A DNA stretch of 37,582 nucleotides, taken from contig JAFPZY010000022.1 in the NCBI GenBank assembly GCA_017417025.1, positions 1 through 37,582 on the forward strand, in the 5' to 3' direction. Below the pieces are notes generated by a model. It was not told where the DNA came from. It saw only the letters and a program-made list of their open reading frames with translations, and did no database searches. This DNA comes from Paludibacteraceae bacterium (GTDB lineage: Bacteria > Bacteroidota > Bacteroidia > Bacteroidales > Paludibacteraceae). The position numbers were made by a program, and so were the translations under genes. Below are positions 25,830 to 33,638 of the stretch, piece by piece. Within the stretch, counting starts at the first letter, position 1; each line of letters begins with the position of its first letter.

Positions 25830-27857
25830 TCACAGCAGCTTCTTGACTTGCTCATAGACGTTCCGGGCGGTGAAGCCGAGTTTCTCGTCGAGGACTTTGT
25901 ACGGAGCGGAGAATCCGAAACTCTCTAATCCCCAAACTTTGCCGTTCTCGCCGGCCAGACCTTCAAGCGTGCAGGGCAGGCCTGCGGTCAGGCCGAAACG
26001 CGGCACGCCTGCGGGGAGCACTTCGCGCTGGTATTCTGCAGATTGGCTTCGGAACAGCCCCTCGCTCGGTATGCTTGCCACTTGCACCCGCACGCCGTCC
26101 TGCCTAAGCAGTTCTGCTCCGGCGAGCAATGTCGCCACTTCGCTGCCGCTTGCAAACATCACCACCTGCGGCTGCTCGTCGCGGCTCACTATGTAGCCGC
26201 CTTTCCCCACTTCGGCTTCAAGCTCGTGCTGCGGGTAGCCTTCGCCGTGTATCATCGGCACGTCCTGCCTCGACAGTATCAGTGCAGTCGGCGTGTCCGT
26301 GTTTTCCATTGCCAGCCGCCATGCCGCAGTGGTCTCGTCTGCATCGGCGGGACGCAGCACCAGCATCGAGTTCTTGCCCGAGTGGTTCTTCAGTTTCTCC
26401 ATCAGTCTTATCTGCGCTTCCTGTTCCACAGGCTCGTGGGTCGGACCGTCTTCGCCGACACGGAAGGCATCGTGGCTCCAGATGAACTTCACCGGCAGCT
26501 CCATCAGTGCCGCCATACGCACTACGGGCTTCATGTAGTCGCTGAACACGAAGAACGTCCCGCAGGCGGCTATGATGCCTCCGTGCAACGCCATGCCCGT
26601 CATCACGCAAGCCATCGTCAGCTCGCTCACGCCCGCTTGCAGGAACTGACCCGAGAAATCGCCTTTGCGTATTGCGTGCGTCTTTTTCAGGAAGCCGTCT
26701 GTCTTGTCCGAGTTGCTCAGGTCGGCACTCGACACAATCATATTGCCCACGTTTTCAGCCAGGTAGCCCAGCACTGTCGCGCTTGCGTTTCTTGTCGCAC
26801 AGCCGCGTTTCTGCTCTATACGGCTCCAGTCGATGCATGGTGTCTCGCCGCTGAAGTATGCTTCGTATGCGCGTGCGTCTTCGGGGCATTGCTGCTGCCA
26901 CTGATAGTATTTCTCGTATTTCCTGTTTGTCAGTTCCCTCAGTTCTGCAGCGCGGTTGTCATACAGTTCTTTCACCTCCTTGAATATCACAAAAGGCTCT
27001 GCCGGATTGCCGCCGAGGTGTTCCACTGTCTTCTCGAATGACGCGCCCGATTTCGACAGCGGCTGACCGTGGGTCGAGCATTTGCCTTCCCAGCTCTTGC
27101 CGTCCTCCGTTACGCTGCCTTTGCCCATTGCCGTGTGCCCTATTATCAGGCTCGGGCGTTTCTTCTCCTCTTTCGCGCGTTTGAGGGCTTCTCTTATGGC
27201 ATCTGGGTCGTTGCCTGGTATCTCCTGCACGAACCAGCCCCATGCCTCATATTTCTTTGCAACGTCCTCTGTATCAACTTCCTCGCAGCCGGTTGAGAGC
27301 TGTATCTTGTTCGAGTCGTAGAACATTATCAGGTTGTCGAGTCCCAGGTGCCCTGCCATACGGCCTGCGCCCTGGCTTATCTCCTCCTGTATGCCGCCGT
27401 CGGAGATGAAAGCATAGATGGTCGGATTGTGCACTTCGCCGAAGCGCTGGTTCATCCATTTGGCGGCTATTGCTGCGCCCACGGCAAAGGTGTGCCCTTG
27501 TCCTAACGGACCGCTTGTGTTCTCTATTCCGTGTGCAAGGTCGCGCTCCGGGTGCCCTGGGGTCACGCTGCCCCATTGCCGCAACTGCTGCAAGTCCTCA
27601 AGGCTGAATTTCCCTGCAAGGCACAGGGTGGAGTAGAGCATAGGTGCCATGTGACCGGGGTCGAGGAAAAACCTGTCGCGGCCCTCCCATTGCGGGTTTT
27701 CGGGGTCGTACTCAATAAATTCAGAGTAAAGCACGTTGATGAAGTCTGCGCCTCCCATGGCTCCGCCAGGGTGTCCGCTTTTGGCTTTTTCCACCATGGC
27801 TGCGGCGAGAATCCTTATGTTGTCCGCCGCACGGTTCATTAGTTTTGTTGTGTTCAT
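25830..27857 (-). CDS. tkt: Transketolase
   Basis: 675 residues. Hallmarks: KSGHPGGAMGGAD near residue 26, GPLGQG near 117, the thiamine-diphosphate-binding region FISDGGIQEEISQGAGRMAG...DNLIMFYDSN (the SDGG form seen in Bacteroidales), GHTAMGKGS, and in the pyrimidine-binding half SHDAFRVGEDGPTHEPVEQ. It transfers two-carbon units between ketose and aldose phosphates in the pentose phosphate pathway. It is third in an apparent minus-strand unit after the DUF7935-like and DUF6048 genes, although a promoter in the 31-base gap cannot be excluded. Its last codons are duplicated at 24514-24535. Confidence 0.97.
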   Translation of the reverse strand: MNTTKLMNRAADNIRILAAAMVEKAKSGHPGGAMGGADFINVLYSEFIEYDPENPQWEGRDRFFLDPGHMAPMLYSTLCLAGKFSLEDLQQLRQWGSVTPGHPERDLAHGIENTSGPLGQGHTFAVGAAIAAKWMNQRFGEVHNPTIYAFISDGGIQEEISQGAGRMAGHLGLDNLIMFYDSNKIQLSTGCEEVDTEDVAKKYEAWGWFVQEIPGNDPDAIREALKRAKEEKKRPSLIIGHTAMGKGSVTEDGKSWEGKCSTHGQPLSKSGASFEKTVEHLGGNPAEPFVIFKEVKELYDNRAAELRELTNRKYEKYYQWQQQCPEDARAYEAYFSGETPCIDWSRIEQKRGCATRNASATVLGYLAENVGNMIVSSADLSNSDKTDGFLKKTHAIRKGDFSGQFLQAGVSELTMACVMTGMALHGGIIAACGTFFVFSDYMKPVVRMAALMELPVKFIWSHDAFRVGEDGPTHEPVEQEAQIRLMEKLKNHSGKNSMLVLRPADADETTAAWRLAMENTDTPTALILSRQDVPMIHGEGYPQHELEAEVGKGGYIVSRDEQPQVVMFASGSEVATLLAGAELLRQDGVRVQVASIPSEGLFRSQSAEYQREVLPAGVPRFGLTAGLPCTLEGLAGENGKVWGLESFGFSAPYKVLDEKLGFTARNVYEQVKKLL

Positions 27858-27888
27858 ATATTTGGTTTTCTTTTCTTCGTTGTATAAA

Positions 27889-28629
27889 TCAGAATCTCCA
27901 GCCGATATAGTAGTTTGCTCCCCAGTTGGTGTCGCTGAAGTCGCCGAACCCCGGTATGTAGCAGGGCAGTGCTTCTCCCTCTTTGCGTTTGTAGGTCAGC
28001 AGCAGTTTGAACCTGAACTGCCAGCCCATGTAAAATCCGCTTGCTATGTTCACGTGGCAGCCTGCCGTCACTTCCGCCCATGCGTCCCAGCGTTTGTTGC
28101 CGACTCTGTCCGCACCGCCGTTCTCCGCTCTGTCGAGGCTCGTCTCGCTCAGTCCGTAAAGGCCGAAGTTCTGGTAGGCTGTGCCCACTCGCAGCCCCAC
28201 CAGAAAGGCGTGCGGACCGCCTGCATTTTTCCTCATCCCGTTGAAATCCATGCCGATACGCATGAATCCTCCTCTGCCTTTGTGCGTAGCACTGTCTGTC
28301 TGCAGCGTCCCGAAGCTTGCGCCGGCCTCTAAGGTCGGATAGAAGTGGTTCTTCAGCCTTACGCTTGCCGATATTTCGTAGTCCTGCATCTTCCCCTTGG
28401 TCCTTATGGCCTCGTATGCGGGCGTAAACAGGTCGAGCTTCAGGAACACTCCCTGATAAATAGCTTTTTCATCGTATGTGCGTAATCCGGCTTTCTTCTC
28501 CGCCTTTGTTTCGGCGGCAGTTTCTGTAGCCGCAGCCTCATTGGTGTCTGCCGACTCTGCAGCAGTCATCTTCGCTCCTGCCGCTGTCACAGCCCACAGC
28601 ACTGCCAATATCACAATCCCGCGTTTCAA
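27889..28629 (-). CDS. DUF6048 family outer-membrane protein
   Basis: 246 residues if started at TTG 28629 (MKRGIVILAVLWAVTAAGAK, a good signal peptide). An earlier TTG at 28647 lies inside a CAATTGTCAATT repeat, and there is no ATG before the signal peptide. After an Ala/Glu/Thr-rich linker come strands of a beta-barrel typical of the family: YQGVFLKLDL, RLKNHFYPTLEAGASFG, GRGGFMRIGMDFN, AFLVGLRVGTAYQNFGLYGL, WAEVTAGCHVNI, GFYMGWQFRFK, YIPGFGDFSDTNWGANYYIG. Function unknown. It is probably co-transcribed with the gene upstream. Confidence 0.85.
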   Translation of the reverse strand: MKRGIVILAVLWAVTAAGAKMTAAESADTNEAAATETAAETKAEKKAGLRTYDEKAIYQGVFLKLDLFTPAYEAIRTKGKMQDYEISASVRLKNHFYPTLEAGASFGTLQTDSATHKGRGGFMRIGMDFNGMRKNAGGPHAFLVGLRVGTAYQNFGLYGLSETSLDRAENGGADRVGNKRWDAWAEVTAGCHVNIASGFYMGWQFRFKLLLTYKRKEGEALPCYIPGFGDFSDTNWGANYYIGWRF

Positions 28630-28632
28630 CAG

Positions 28633-28660
28633 ATTGTCAATTATCAATTGTCAATTGTCA
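28633..28660. repeat. Dispersed CAATTGTCAATT-type repeat, copy 2
   Basis: Array of ATTGTCAATTATCAATTGTC-type units exactly between the stop of the DUF7935-like gene and the TTG start proposed for DUF6048. Confidence 0.6.
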
Positions 28661-29173
28661 GTTTAGCAGCCTCCGTGCCTCCTCTTTCAGTGCTTCTGAT
28701 GCTATCTGGTGAGGGGTGGTCCCGTTGTTGCGGTAGGCGGTTATCATGGTCTTCGCATAGTCTAAAGCCGTGCTCTCTTTGGGCATCTGCAGAGCGATGG
28801 TGGTTATGAATGCCCCCATCTCGTTGCGCGCAAGCATTATCTTGTCCCACAGCTCGTCGCTCACATAAATCTGCTGGCTCATGTTGTGGTCGAACTCCAG
28901 TCTCACTGTCTGCAGCAGTCTTTTCTGCAGTTCCTGTATTGTCATGCCGCTCAGGTCCGTGTTGGTCAGTATGTGCTCCGGCTCTGTGCGCTCCAGCAGT
29001 ATTGCCAGCCGCTCGTATGCGCGCAGCCTCACTTGCGAAATCTCTTTCTGACTCGCTTTTTTCAGTTCCCACAGCCGCTTTTCCTGTTCGCTTTTCAGCA
29101 GTTTGTGCATCACAATCCATGTCGCAGCCAGCACAATCAGAGCCGGTATGGTGTACATTATTGCCTCTTTCAT
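28658..29173 (-). CDS. DUF7935-like membrane-anchored protein
   Basis: 171 residues: an N-terminal transmembrane helix (about 5-25, MYTIPALIVLAATWIVMHKL) and a helical cytosolic body with VRLRAYERLAILLERTEPEH, LQKRLLQTVRLEFDHNMSQQ, IYVSDELWDKIMLARNEMGA and a final TPHQIASEALKEEARRLL. This closely resembles a conserved Bacteroidota family of unknown function (I believe DUF7935). It is preceded by a consensus promoter at 29266-29297 and followed by DUF6048 and transketolase. Confidence 0.8.
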   Translation of the reverse strand: MKEAIMYTIPALIVLAATWIVMHKLLKSEQEKRLWELKKASQKEISQVRLRAYERLAILLERTEPEHILTNTDLSGMTIQELQKRLLQTVRLEFDHNMSQQIYVSDELWDKIMLARNEMGAFITTIALQMPKESTALDYAKTMITAYRNNGTTPHQIASEALKEEARRLLN

Positions 29174-29265
29174 GCTTTTCTTTTTTTATATGGTCGTTTG
29201 CATGTTTCCTGTCCTCGGCGGTTTGTTTTTGCCGTGCTTTGGTGCGGCTTGACAAAACACCGCCG

Positions 29266-29297
29266 CAAAGTTACAACAAAAATCCCACATACGCAAG
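29266..29297 (-). promoter_or_regulatory. Promoter of the DUF7935-DUF6048-tkt unit
   Basis: Minus strand CTTG (29297-29294), 20 bases, TAACTTTG (29273-29266). The -33 element lies in the loop of the hairpin at 29278-29314. Confidence 0.7.
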
Positions 29298-29314
29298 AGC
29301 TGTGCGGGATTTTT
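29278..29314 (-). terminator. Terminator overlapping the next promoter
   Basis: AAAAATCCC (29278-29286) pairs with GGGATTTTT (29306-29314). It would end transcription of the broken outer-membrane gene and shares bases with the -33 region of the following promoter. Confidence 0.7.
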
Positions 29315-29383
29315 CTTATATTTGCTTGCTGATGCCGGTTCTGACTCTGCCGTTGGCTCTGTTTCCGGCTCTTGTCGGGCAGC

Positions 29384-30091
29384 CTAATGTGTGAACATGA
29401 AGCCTACATACAGGCGCGGGCCCTGAGGCAGGGCGAGAGCCCCTTTGTGGAATGTCAGCATCCAGTCCGCCCTGAAAGTCAGGTGCACCTTGCTTGTCAT
29501 GCAGTAGTCGCATCCTATATAAGGTGTCACATAGAAGAAGCTCTGTTTGTGGAATGTGCTGTTTGCGTCCGCTGTCCAGCTGTTCTGGTCCCCTTCCAGG
29601 ATATACAGCGCTTTCATGGCCCCGCCTCCTATAGTCCCGCCTATGTACGGCCATGCTTTCTCCAGCCTCCAGCAGCAGTCGGCCAGTACTCCGCCGCAGC
29701 CTGTCCTCACGTAGCTGCCGCTTTTCAGTTGCCGGTGGCGGTCGGTTGTGCCGCTGTTCATTGTCGAGACAAAGCCCTCGAAGCCGGCGCGCAGGTGCTT
29801 TCAGAGGTGCACGCGCAGACTGCCTCCTATGCCGAAGGTCGCGCCTTGCGGACTGCACAAGGTGCCGTCTGCCGTCTTGGGGGCGGACTTGTCGCGCCCG
29901 AACAGATAGCCCGTGTGCAGCATCATGCCTCCCGAAAAACCCTGATACACTTTGCCGTTACGTGTGCTGTCGCAGGTCTGTGCAGGCGGTTTTTCATTCG
30001 CCTGCAGGGCTGTGTCCGCCGCCGTTGCACCGCTCACCGGCATGCAGCAGATTGCGGCAAGCAGACTTAAAAACAATATCTTTGCGCGCAT
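29384..30091 (-). pseudogene. Outer-membrane barrel gene interrupted by one in-frame TGA
   Basis: From the ATG at 30091 the frame gives a signal peptide (MRAKILFLSLLAAICCMPVS) and barrel-like sequence (GFSGGMMLHTGYLFG, GATFGIGGSLRVHL), then a TGA at 29803-29801. Without any frame change the same frame continues (KHLRAGFEGFVSTMNSG) through strands YIGGTIGGGAMKALYIL, FFYVTPYIGCDYCMTSKVHL and FRADWMLTF to YVGFMFTH and a stop at 29384. The full product would be 234 residues plus the stop position, a normal small barrel. A CGA-to-TGA or TGG-to-TGA change is the simplest cause. The genus of the protein family is not recognised; it resembles other Bacteroidales barrels next to DUF6048. Confidence 0.8.
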
Positions 30092-30108
30092 GATTACAGA
30101 TTTTGCTG

Positions 30109-30116
30109 CAAAGATA
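30109..30116 (-). promoter_or_regulatory. Possible -7 element of the broken outer-membrane gene
   Basis: TATCTTTG on the minus strand, 18 bases before the ATG at 30091. No TTTG is found at the expected -33 distance, so the promoter may be weak or activator-dependent. Confidence 0.4.
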
Positions 30117-30158
30117 CTGCTTTTTGCCGGAATAATTCTTAAGATTTTCTTAAGACAC

Positions 30159-30764
30159 TTAAAAATCACCATAAATGGGGATGCGCAGTTCGTTGGTTGT
30201 CCCGTTCAGGTCGAGCGACAGTATGAAGTGCTGCATCGTCAGTTTGGAGCTGAGGCGCAGTACCCCGGGGTGGGTGGCAGGCAGCAGGGCGGCAAGTATG
30301 TTGTCAAGCATGCGTTTCAGTGCCTCCGGCTCTATGGTTATCTCGTTCACAAACGGTGTCAGGTGCATTTGCACCACCAGACCTGCATTTCGGGTTTCTG
30401 GTTCATGGCTGTGCAGCCACTCTGCCAGAAACGACTGCAGGTCGATAGTGTAGTGTGCCACTTCGCGTTTGGCGCGGAATATCAGACCTACGCCGCGTAT
30501 CGTCTCTATCGGACTTTTGCTGCTCCAGCCCGCTTTGCGCCGCAGGGCGTTGAGGTGAACGTCTATTGTGCCGGTGTCATACCTGAAGCGCGGACCCCAT
30601 ACATGGTCCAGTATCTCGTCGCGGGGGCAGACGGTGTTGGGGCGCGAGGCTAAATACTCAAGCAGGCCGAACTCTAAACTCGTCAGCCGCACTTCTTTCC
30701 CGTTCTGGCGCAAAAGCCTTTCTGCGCGGTCTATTTCTAAGCCGTTGGTGACTGAAATATACAT
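30159..30764 (-). CDS. Winged-helix regulator fused to a degenerate kinase-ATPase-like segment
   Basis: 201 residues. Residues 5-97 are an OmpR/PhoB-type winged helix (RLTSLEFGLLEYLASRPNTV, RDEILDHVWGPRFRYDTGTI, DVHLNALRRKAGW, IETIRGVGLIFR), but no receiver domain precedes it. Residues 100-201 (DLQSFLAEWLHSHEPE, NEITIEPEALKRMLDNILAA, LRLSSKLTMQHFILSLDLNG) look like the first half of a histidine-kinase ATPase domain with a partial N-box (MLDNIL) and no G boxes. It starts 30 bases after rubrerythrin with AGGA ahead of the ATG, so it is probably in that operon. It may be a phosphorylation-independent regulator. The ATPase resemblance is by eye. Confidence 0.75.
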   Translation of the reverse strand: MYISVTNGLEIDRAERLLRQNGKEVRLTSLEFGLLEYLASRPNTVCPRDEILDHVWGPRFRYDTGTIDVHLNALRRKAGWSSKSPIETIRGVGLIFRAKREVAHYTIDLQSFLAEWLHSHEPETRNAGLVVQMHLTPFVNEITIEPEALKRMLDNILAALLPATHPGVLRLSSKLTMQHFILSLDLNGTTNELRIPIYGDF

Positions 30765-30794
30765 GCCCCGTCCTTTTCCGCTCTCTTGCCGGTG

Positions 30795-31337
30795 TCAATA
30801 GTTCTCTGCCAGCAGCTGGAAATACGCCTGCTCGTGGTGGCATACGGGGCACTCTTCCGGAGCCGCTTTGCCCACCACTATGTGTCCGCAGTTGCTGCAT
30901 TGCCAGATGCAGTCGCCGTCGCGCGAGAAGACTTTCTTGTCCTCTATGTTCTTCAGCAGTTTGCGGTAGCGCTCCTCGTGGTGTTTCTCTATCGCGCCCA
31001 CCATCTCGAACTTGTCGGCTATCTCGTCAAAGCCTTCTTCGCGGGCTTCGCGTGCCATACGCGCGTACATGTCGGTCCATTCGGCGTTTTCGCCGGCTGC
31101 TGCGTCTGCAAGATTCGCCTCGGTGCCGCTCACTTTGCCGCCGTTCAGGTATTTGTACCATATCTCGGCATGTTCTTTCTCGTTGGCGGCGGTCTCTTCA
31201 AACAGCTTGCTTATCTGCACATAGCCGTCCTTCTTTGCCTTCGATGCGAAGAAGGTGTATTTGTTGCGTGCCATGCTCTCGCCGGCAAAAGCCTCCTTGA
31301 GGTTCTGCTCGGTCTTTGTCCCTTTCAGTTCTTTCAT
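30795..31337 (-). CDS. rbr: Rubrerythrin
   Basis: 180 residues: an N-terminal ferritin-like di-iron domain with Glu20 ([11 protein letters not shown]), ExxH at Glu53/His56 (NEKEHAEIW), and Glu/His in the last helix ([11 protein letters not shown]), then a C-terminal rubredoxin-like domain with CSNCG (147-151) and CPVCHH (163-168). It reduces hydrogen peroxide in the cytosol of anaerobes using electrons from NADH via rubredoxin-like partners. It has its own consensus promoter (31376-31407) and is followed by the winged-helix gene. Confidence 0.97.
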   Translation of the reverse strand: MKELKGTKTEQNLKEAFAGESMARNKYTFFASKAKKDGYVQISKLFEETAANEKEHAEIWYKYLNGGKVSGTEANLADAAAGENAEWTDMYARMAREAREEGFDEIADKFEMVGAIEKHHEERYRKLLKNIEDKKVFSRDGDCIWQCSNCGHIVVGKAAPEECPVCHHEQAYFQLLAENY

Positions 31338-31375
31338 AGCGGTGTGTTTTTTTGTGTGTTGTGGTTTTGCGCTTG

Positions 31376-31407
31376 CAAAGATACGGCTATTATCTCATAT
31401 CTGCAAA
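31376..31407 (-). promoter_or_regulatory. Promoter of rubrerythrin
   Basis: Minus strand TTTG (31407-31404), 20 bases, TATCTTTG (31383-31376), with a leader of about 32 bases to the ATG at 31337. Confidence 0.8.
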
Positions 31408-31427
31408 ATATTTGCACTTTTTTTTTC

Positions 31428-32528
31428 TTACAATTCCACTGCCGGCCAGCCGTAGTCCTTGTAGTAGCGGCTGTTCATGCCGTGGTCGCGTATGTATTCG
31501 CGCAGTTGCTCACGGCGTATTGCTTCACGCACGTCGGGGTTTGATTGTATGTTCTGATATACATCGTAGTGCCTGCCGAATATGCGGCGTGCACTTTTGT
31601 CGTTGCCTGCGCCGTCCTCTGTCTGCCGGAAGGCGGTCACTTCGGCATTGCCGTCTTTCGTGGCGACGGTCACGCAGCCTGCGTGTGTCCCTCCGGACAC
31701 AGTCTTCAGCGTGTCGCCGGATATGTTGTACCAGTAAATGACAAACTCCCCGAAGACCTGCGTGGTGTCAGTGCCTGTCTCTTCTTCTGCCGCAATCATC
31801 AGTGCCAGCACGCACACCTCGCCCTTCAAATAATGTTCGCCTATGTCGTGCACGAGCATCTTGCTTATTGCGTCTCTTATGGCCTGCTCTCTGCGGTTGA
31901 TGGCTATGTGGCGTATGCAGTCGGCTTTGTGCCCGTCAAAGTCCGACATTAGCCATTTGCCGTCCTGCTTCTCCATCTGCAGCATGTGTTCCTCCGTCTC
32001 TGCCTCGTCGTTGTCGGCTGTGCTGCCGTCCTCCCACATCTGCCTTACTTTTATAGTCGCCACTGCGTGGGTCGCGTCCGTCAGCTCCGCCTTTGTCACT
32101 TCGTAGTCGGCTATGGTCCCTCCGTTGCCGGTGACAAAGTAGTACAGCCATTCATGGTCCATAGCTTCATGCTCCGGCATGTTGAACATAGTGTCGAGCA
32201 CGGCGTAGAAGTCGCTTGTCATATATTCTTGCGACTGTTCTTTCAGCTCATGGTCGGGGATGTATCGGCATAGTTCCGCGGCGCGTTGTCGCAGTTGTGC
32301 TTCAGTGTCCGTGCATGCCGTCATCATCACCGCCGCAGCCGTCCATATCATTACAGCAAAGACATAAATCCCCGACTTCCCGTACATCCCGGTTTTCCTT
32401 GTCTCCCCTGACATCCCCGACTGCACAGGTCTCCCTGACATCCCCGACACCTCCGACTTCATCATCGGCAGTCCCGTTTCTTTCATCAGCCAATAGGACT
32501 TCTTGATTGACAATTCCTGTTTTTTCAT
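31428..32528 (-). CDS. Putative lipoprotein of unknown function
   Basis: 366 residues from the ATG at 32528, or 319 from the ATG at 32387. The second start gives a normal lipoprotein signal (MYGKSGIYVFAVMIWTAAAV followed by MMTAC). The longer form adds a 47-residue extension with SGMSG-type repeats encoded by repeated GTCGGGGATGTCAGGG DNA. The mature part is mixed alpha/beta with strands such as HAVATIKVRQMWEDGS and KQDGKWLMSDFDGHK, like the lipocalin- or NTF2-like DUF lipoproteins of Bacteroidales. The C-terminus is helical (DVREAIRREQLREYIRDHG). A consensus promoter lies at 32700-32731, giving a leader of about 165 bases. Family not recognised. Confidence 0.75.
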   Translation of the reverse strand: MKKQELSIKKSYWLMKETGLPMMKSEVSGMSGRPVQSGMSGETRKTGMYGKSGIYVFAVMIWTAAAVMMTACTDTEAQLRQRAAELCRYIPDHELKEQSQEYMTSDFYAVLDTMFNMPEHEAMDHEWLYYFVTGNGGTIADYEVTKAELTDATHAVATIKVRQMWEDGSTADNDEAETEEHMLQMEKQDGKWLMSDFDGHKADCIRHIAINRREQAIRDAISKMLVHDIGEHYLKGEVCVLALMIAAEEETGTDTTQVFGEFVIYWYNISGDTLKTVSGGTHAGCVTVATKDGNAEVTAFRQTEDGAGNDKSARRIFGRHYDVYQNIQSNPDVREAIRREQLREYIRDHGMNSRYYKDYGWPAVEL

Positions 32529-32576
32529 TGTCGTATATATGTTTTTATAGTTTTTGTATATTATGTTTATATTCTT

Positions 32577-32643
32577 CTTTGACTATGTTTTCCTCTTTGA
32601 CTATGTTACAATGTATTTTTATATTTCCTCTTTGACTATGTTT
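32577..32643. repeat. Three copies of CTTTGACTATGTT in the lipoprotein leader
   Basis: CTTTGACTATGTT occurs at about 32577, 32595 and 32630, the last two preceded by TTCCT. They lie between the lipoprotein promoter and its start codon. Confidence 0.75.
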
Positions 32644-32699
32644 CTTAATCATCTGTTGGCAAAACCGGCTATTATTCGCAGCAAGGTTATTATCCGCAG

Positions 32700-32731
32700 C
32701 AAAGTTACAACATTTTTATCATATATGCAAA
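32700..32731 (-). promoter_or_regulatory. Promoter of the lipoprotein gene
   Basis: Minus strand TTTG (32731-32728), 20 bases, TAACTTTG (32707-32700). Confidence 0.75.
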
Positions 32732-32820
32732 TCTTTTTCACTTTCATTTTCCACTTTCCTTTCCCACTGCCAGTTATGTACTTTCCCGCTATCTTCCCGC
32801 CAACGCTTTGCCGCAGTTTT

Positions 32821-32974
32821 TACCGTGTCACTACCGTATCACTACTGTGTCACTACCGTCTCACATGCCGTCTTAACAACCATGTTTCTACAGCCACACC
32901 TTTGCTGCTTTAATAACCTTTGCAGTACCCTCGCAGTACCCTCACAGCCCCTTGTAGTTCACTTGCAGAACCTT
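32821..32974. repeat. Two 11-bp tandem repeat arrays
   Basis: 32821-32864: four units TACCGTGTCAC with single changes. 32920-32952: three units of TCGCAGTACCC type, then two degenerate units in phase to about 32974. No gene is seen in 32732-33442. Confidence 0.85.
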
Positions 32975-33072
32975 CTCCCCCCTCTCTCTATCCACGTCTT
33001 TCCCCGAGGACGCGGACGGCTTATCAGAGGGCCTTCATATATATAGAGGCCCCAACTGCCGAAAATCTATCA

Positions 33073-33113
33073 CACAAAAATAAAAAATGCACTTTCCCTC
33101 CCCAAAAGTGCAT
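33073..33113 (-). terminator. Terminator of the 33.4-36.9 kb transcript
   Basis: Read leftward: ATGCACTTT/AAAGTGCAT hairpin (33113-33105 with 33095-33087) followed by TTTTTTATTTTTG. It would end the transcript of the 1090-residue protein and the small peptide. Confidence 0.75.
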
Positions 33114-33141
33114 CCCCCTCGTCCTAAACAACATATAACAC

Positions 33142-33179
33142 ACCGACACCGGCACAACATAGTGCCGGCAGTAGTCGGT
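33142..33179. repeat. Palindromic hairpin element
   Basis: ACCGAC (33142) pairs with GTCGGT (33179), enclosing CCGGCAC/GTGCCGG (33149-33155, 33162-33168). No T-run follows, so it is a stable hairpin rather than a typical terminator. Confidence 0.7.
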
Positions 33180-33307
33180 TAGTAAAACTAGTAAAACTAG
33201 AAGACTAGTAGACTAGAAGAATAGTAGGACTAGTAAGACTAGAAGACTAGTAAGACTAATAGGACTAGTAAGACTAGTAGAACTATCAATTATCAACTAT
33301 CAATTAC
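33178..33307. repeat. ACTAGTAAG microsatellite and CAATTATCAA repeat
   Basis: From 33178 to 33286 about a dozen 8-9 bp units of ACTAGTAAG / ACTAGAAG / ACTAGTAG type. It runs directly into a TATCAATTATCAACTATCAA repeat (33288-33307), copy 3 of the dispersed repeat. Confidence 0.85.
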
Positions 33308-33442
33308 AAAAGAAGGGGGAGGGGAGAAACCGAATCTTTATTTTATATCTGCTAAGCCCCCCAAGTCACATGGAAGAAAATAACATACCCCTCCCCGCTA
33401 TAAGTTTGTTCAATGCGCCTTCGCGGCGGTCCGTCAGTCAGC

Positions 33443-33583
33443 CTATTGGTCAGTATCATCAATGAGTCCTGAATTCTGGTCCTGATTCACAACCGGATTG
33501 ATGTTGGTGGCGCAGACAATCGCCATCGGGCGGACTGTGCCTGCAACAACGCTGCTTGGGCTGATGTATGTTTTGAGTTTCAT
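33443..33583 (-). CDS. Small peptide of the MKKxYIxP type
   Basis: 46 residues, from an ATG at 33583 to TAG at 33445-33443, beginning MKLKTYISPSSVVAGTVRPM and ending SGLIDDTDQ. Bacteroidales genomes encode many 40-60 residue peptides that begin MKKKYIAP-like and end in a polar Asp/Gly-rich tail, often beside large surface-protein genes. It lies 98 bases downstream of the 1090-residue protein on the same strand, ahead of the terminator. Function unknown. Confidence 0.6.
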   Translation of the reverse strand: MKLKTYISPSSVVAGTVRPMAIVCATNINPVVNQDQNSGLIDDTDQ

Positions 33584-33638
33584 CTGTAGTTTGTTGTTTA
33601 TATGATTATTATGTTATTGTTGAAGTTTGTCCGTCTGT

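Noticed and set aside
26043-27041. Long plus-strand open frame opposite transketolase
   Set aside because: It is antisense to a clear gene, has no promoter, and its composition reflects the codon bias of the opposite strand.
29801-29803. TGA as a recoded sense codon or alternative genetic code
   Set aside because: Several neighbouring genes (tkt, mmdB, the dsbD-like gene) end in TGA, and no recoding signal is seen.
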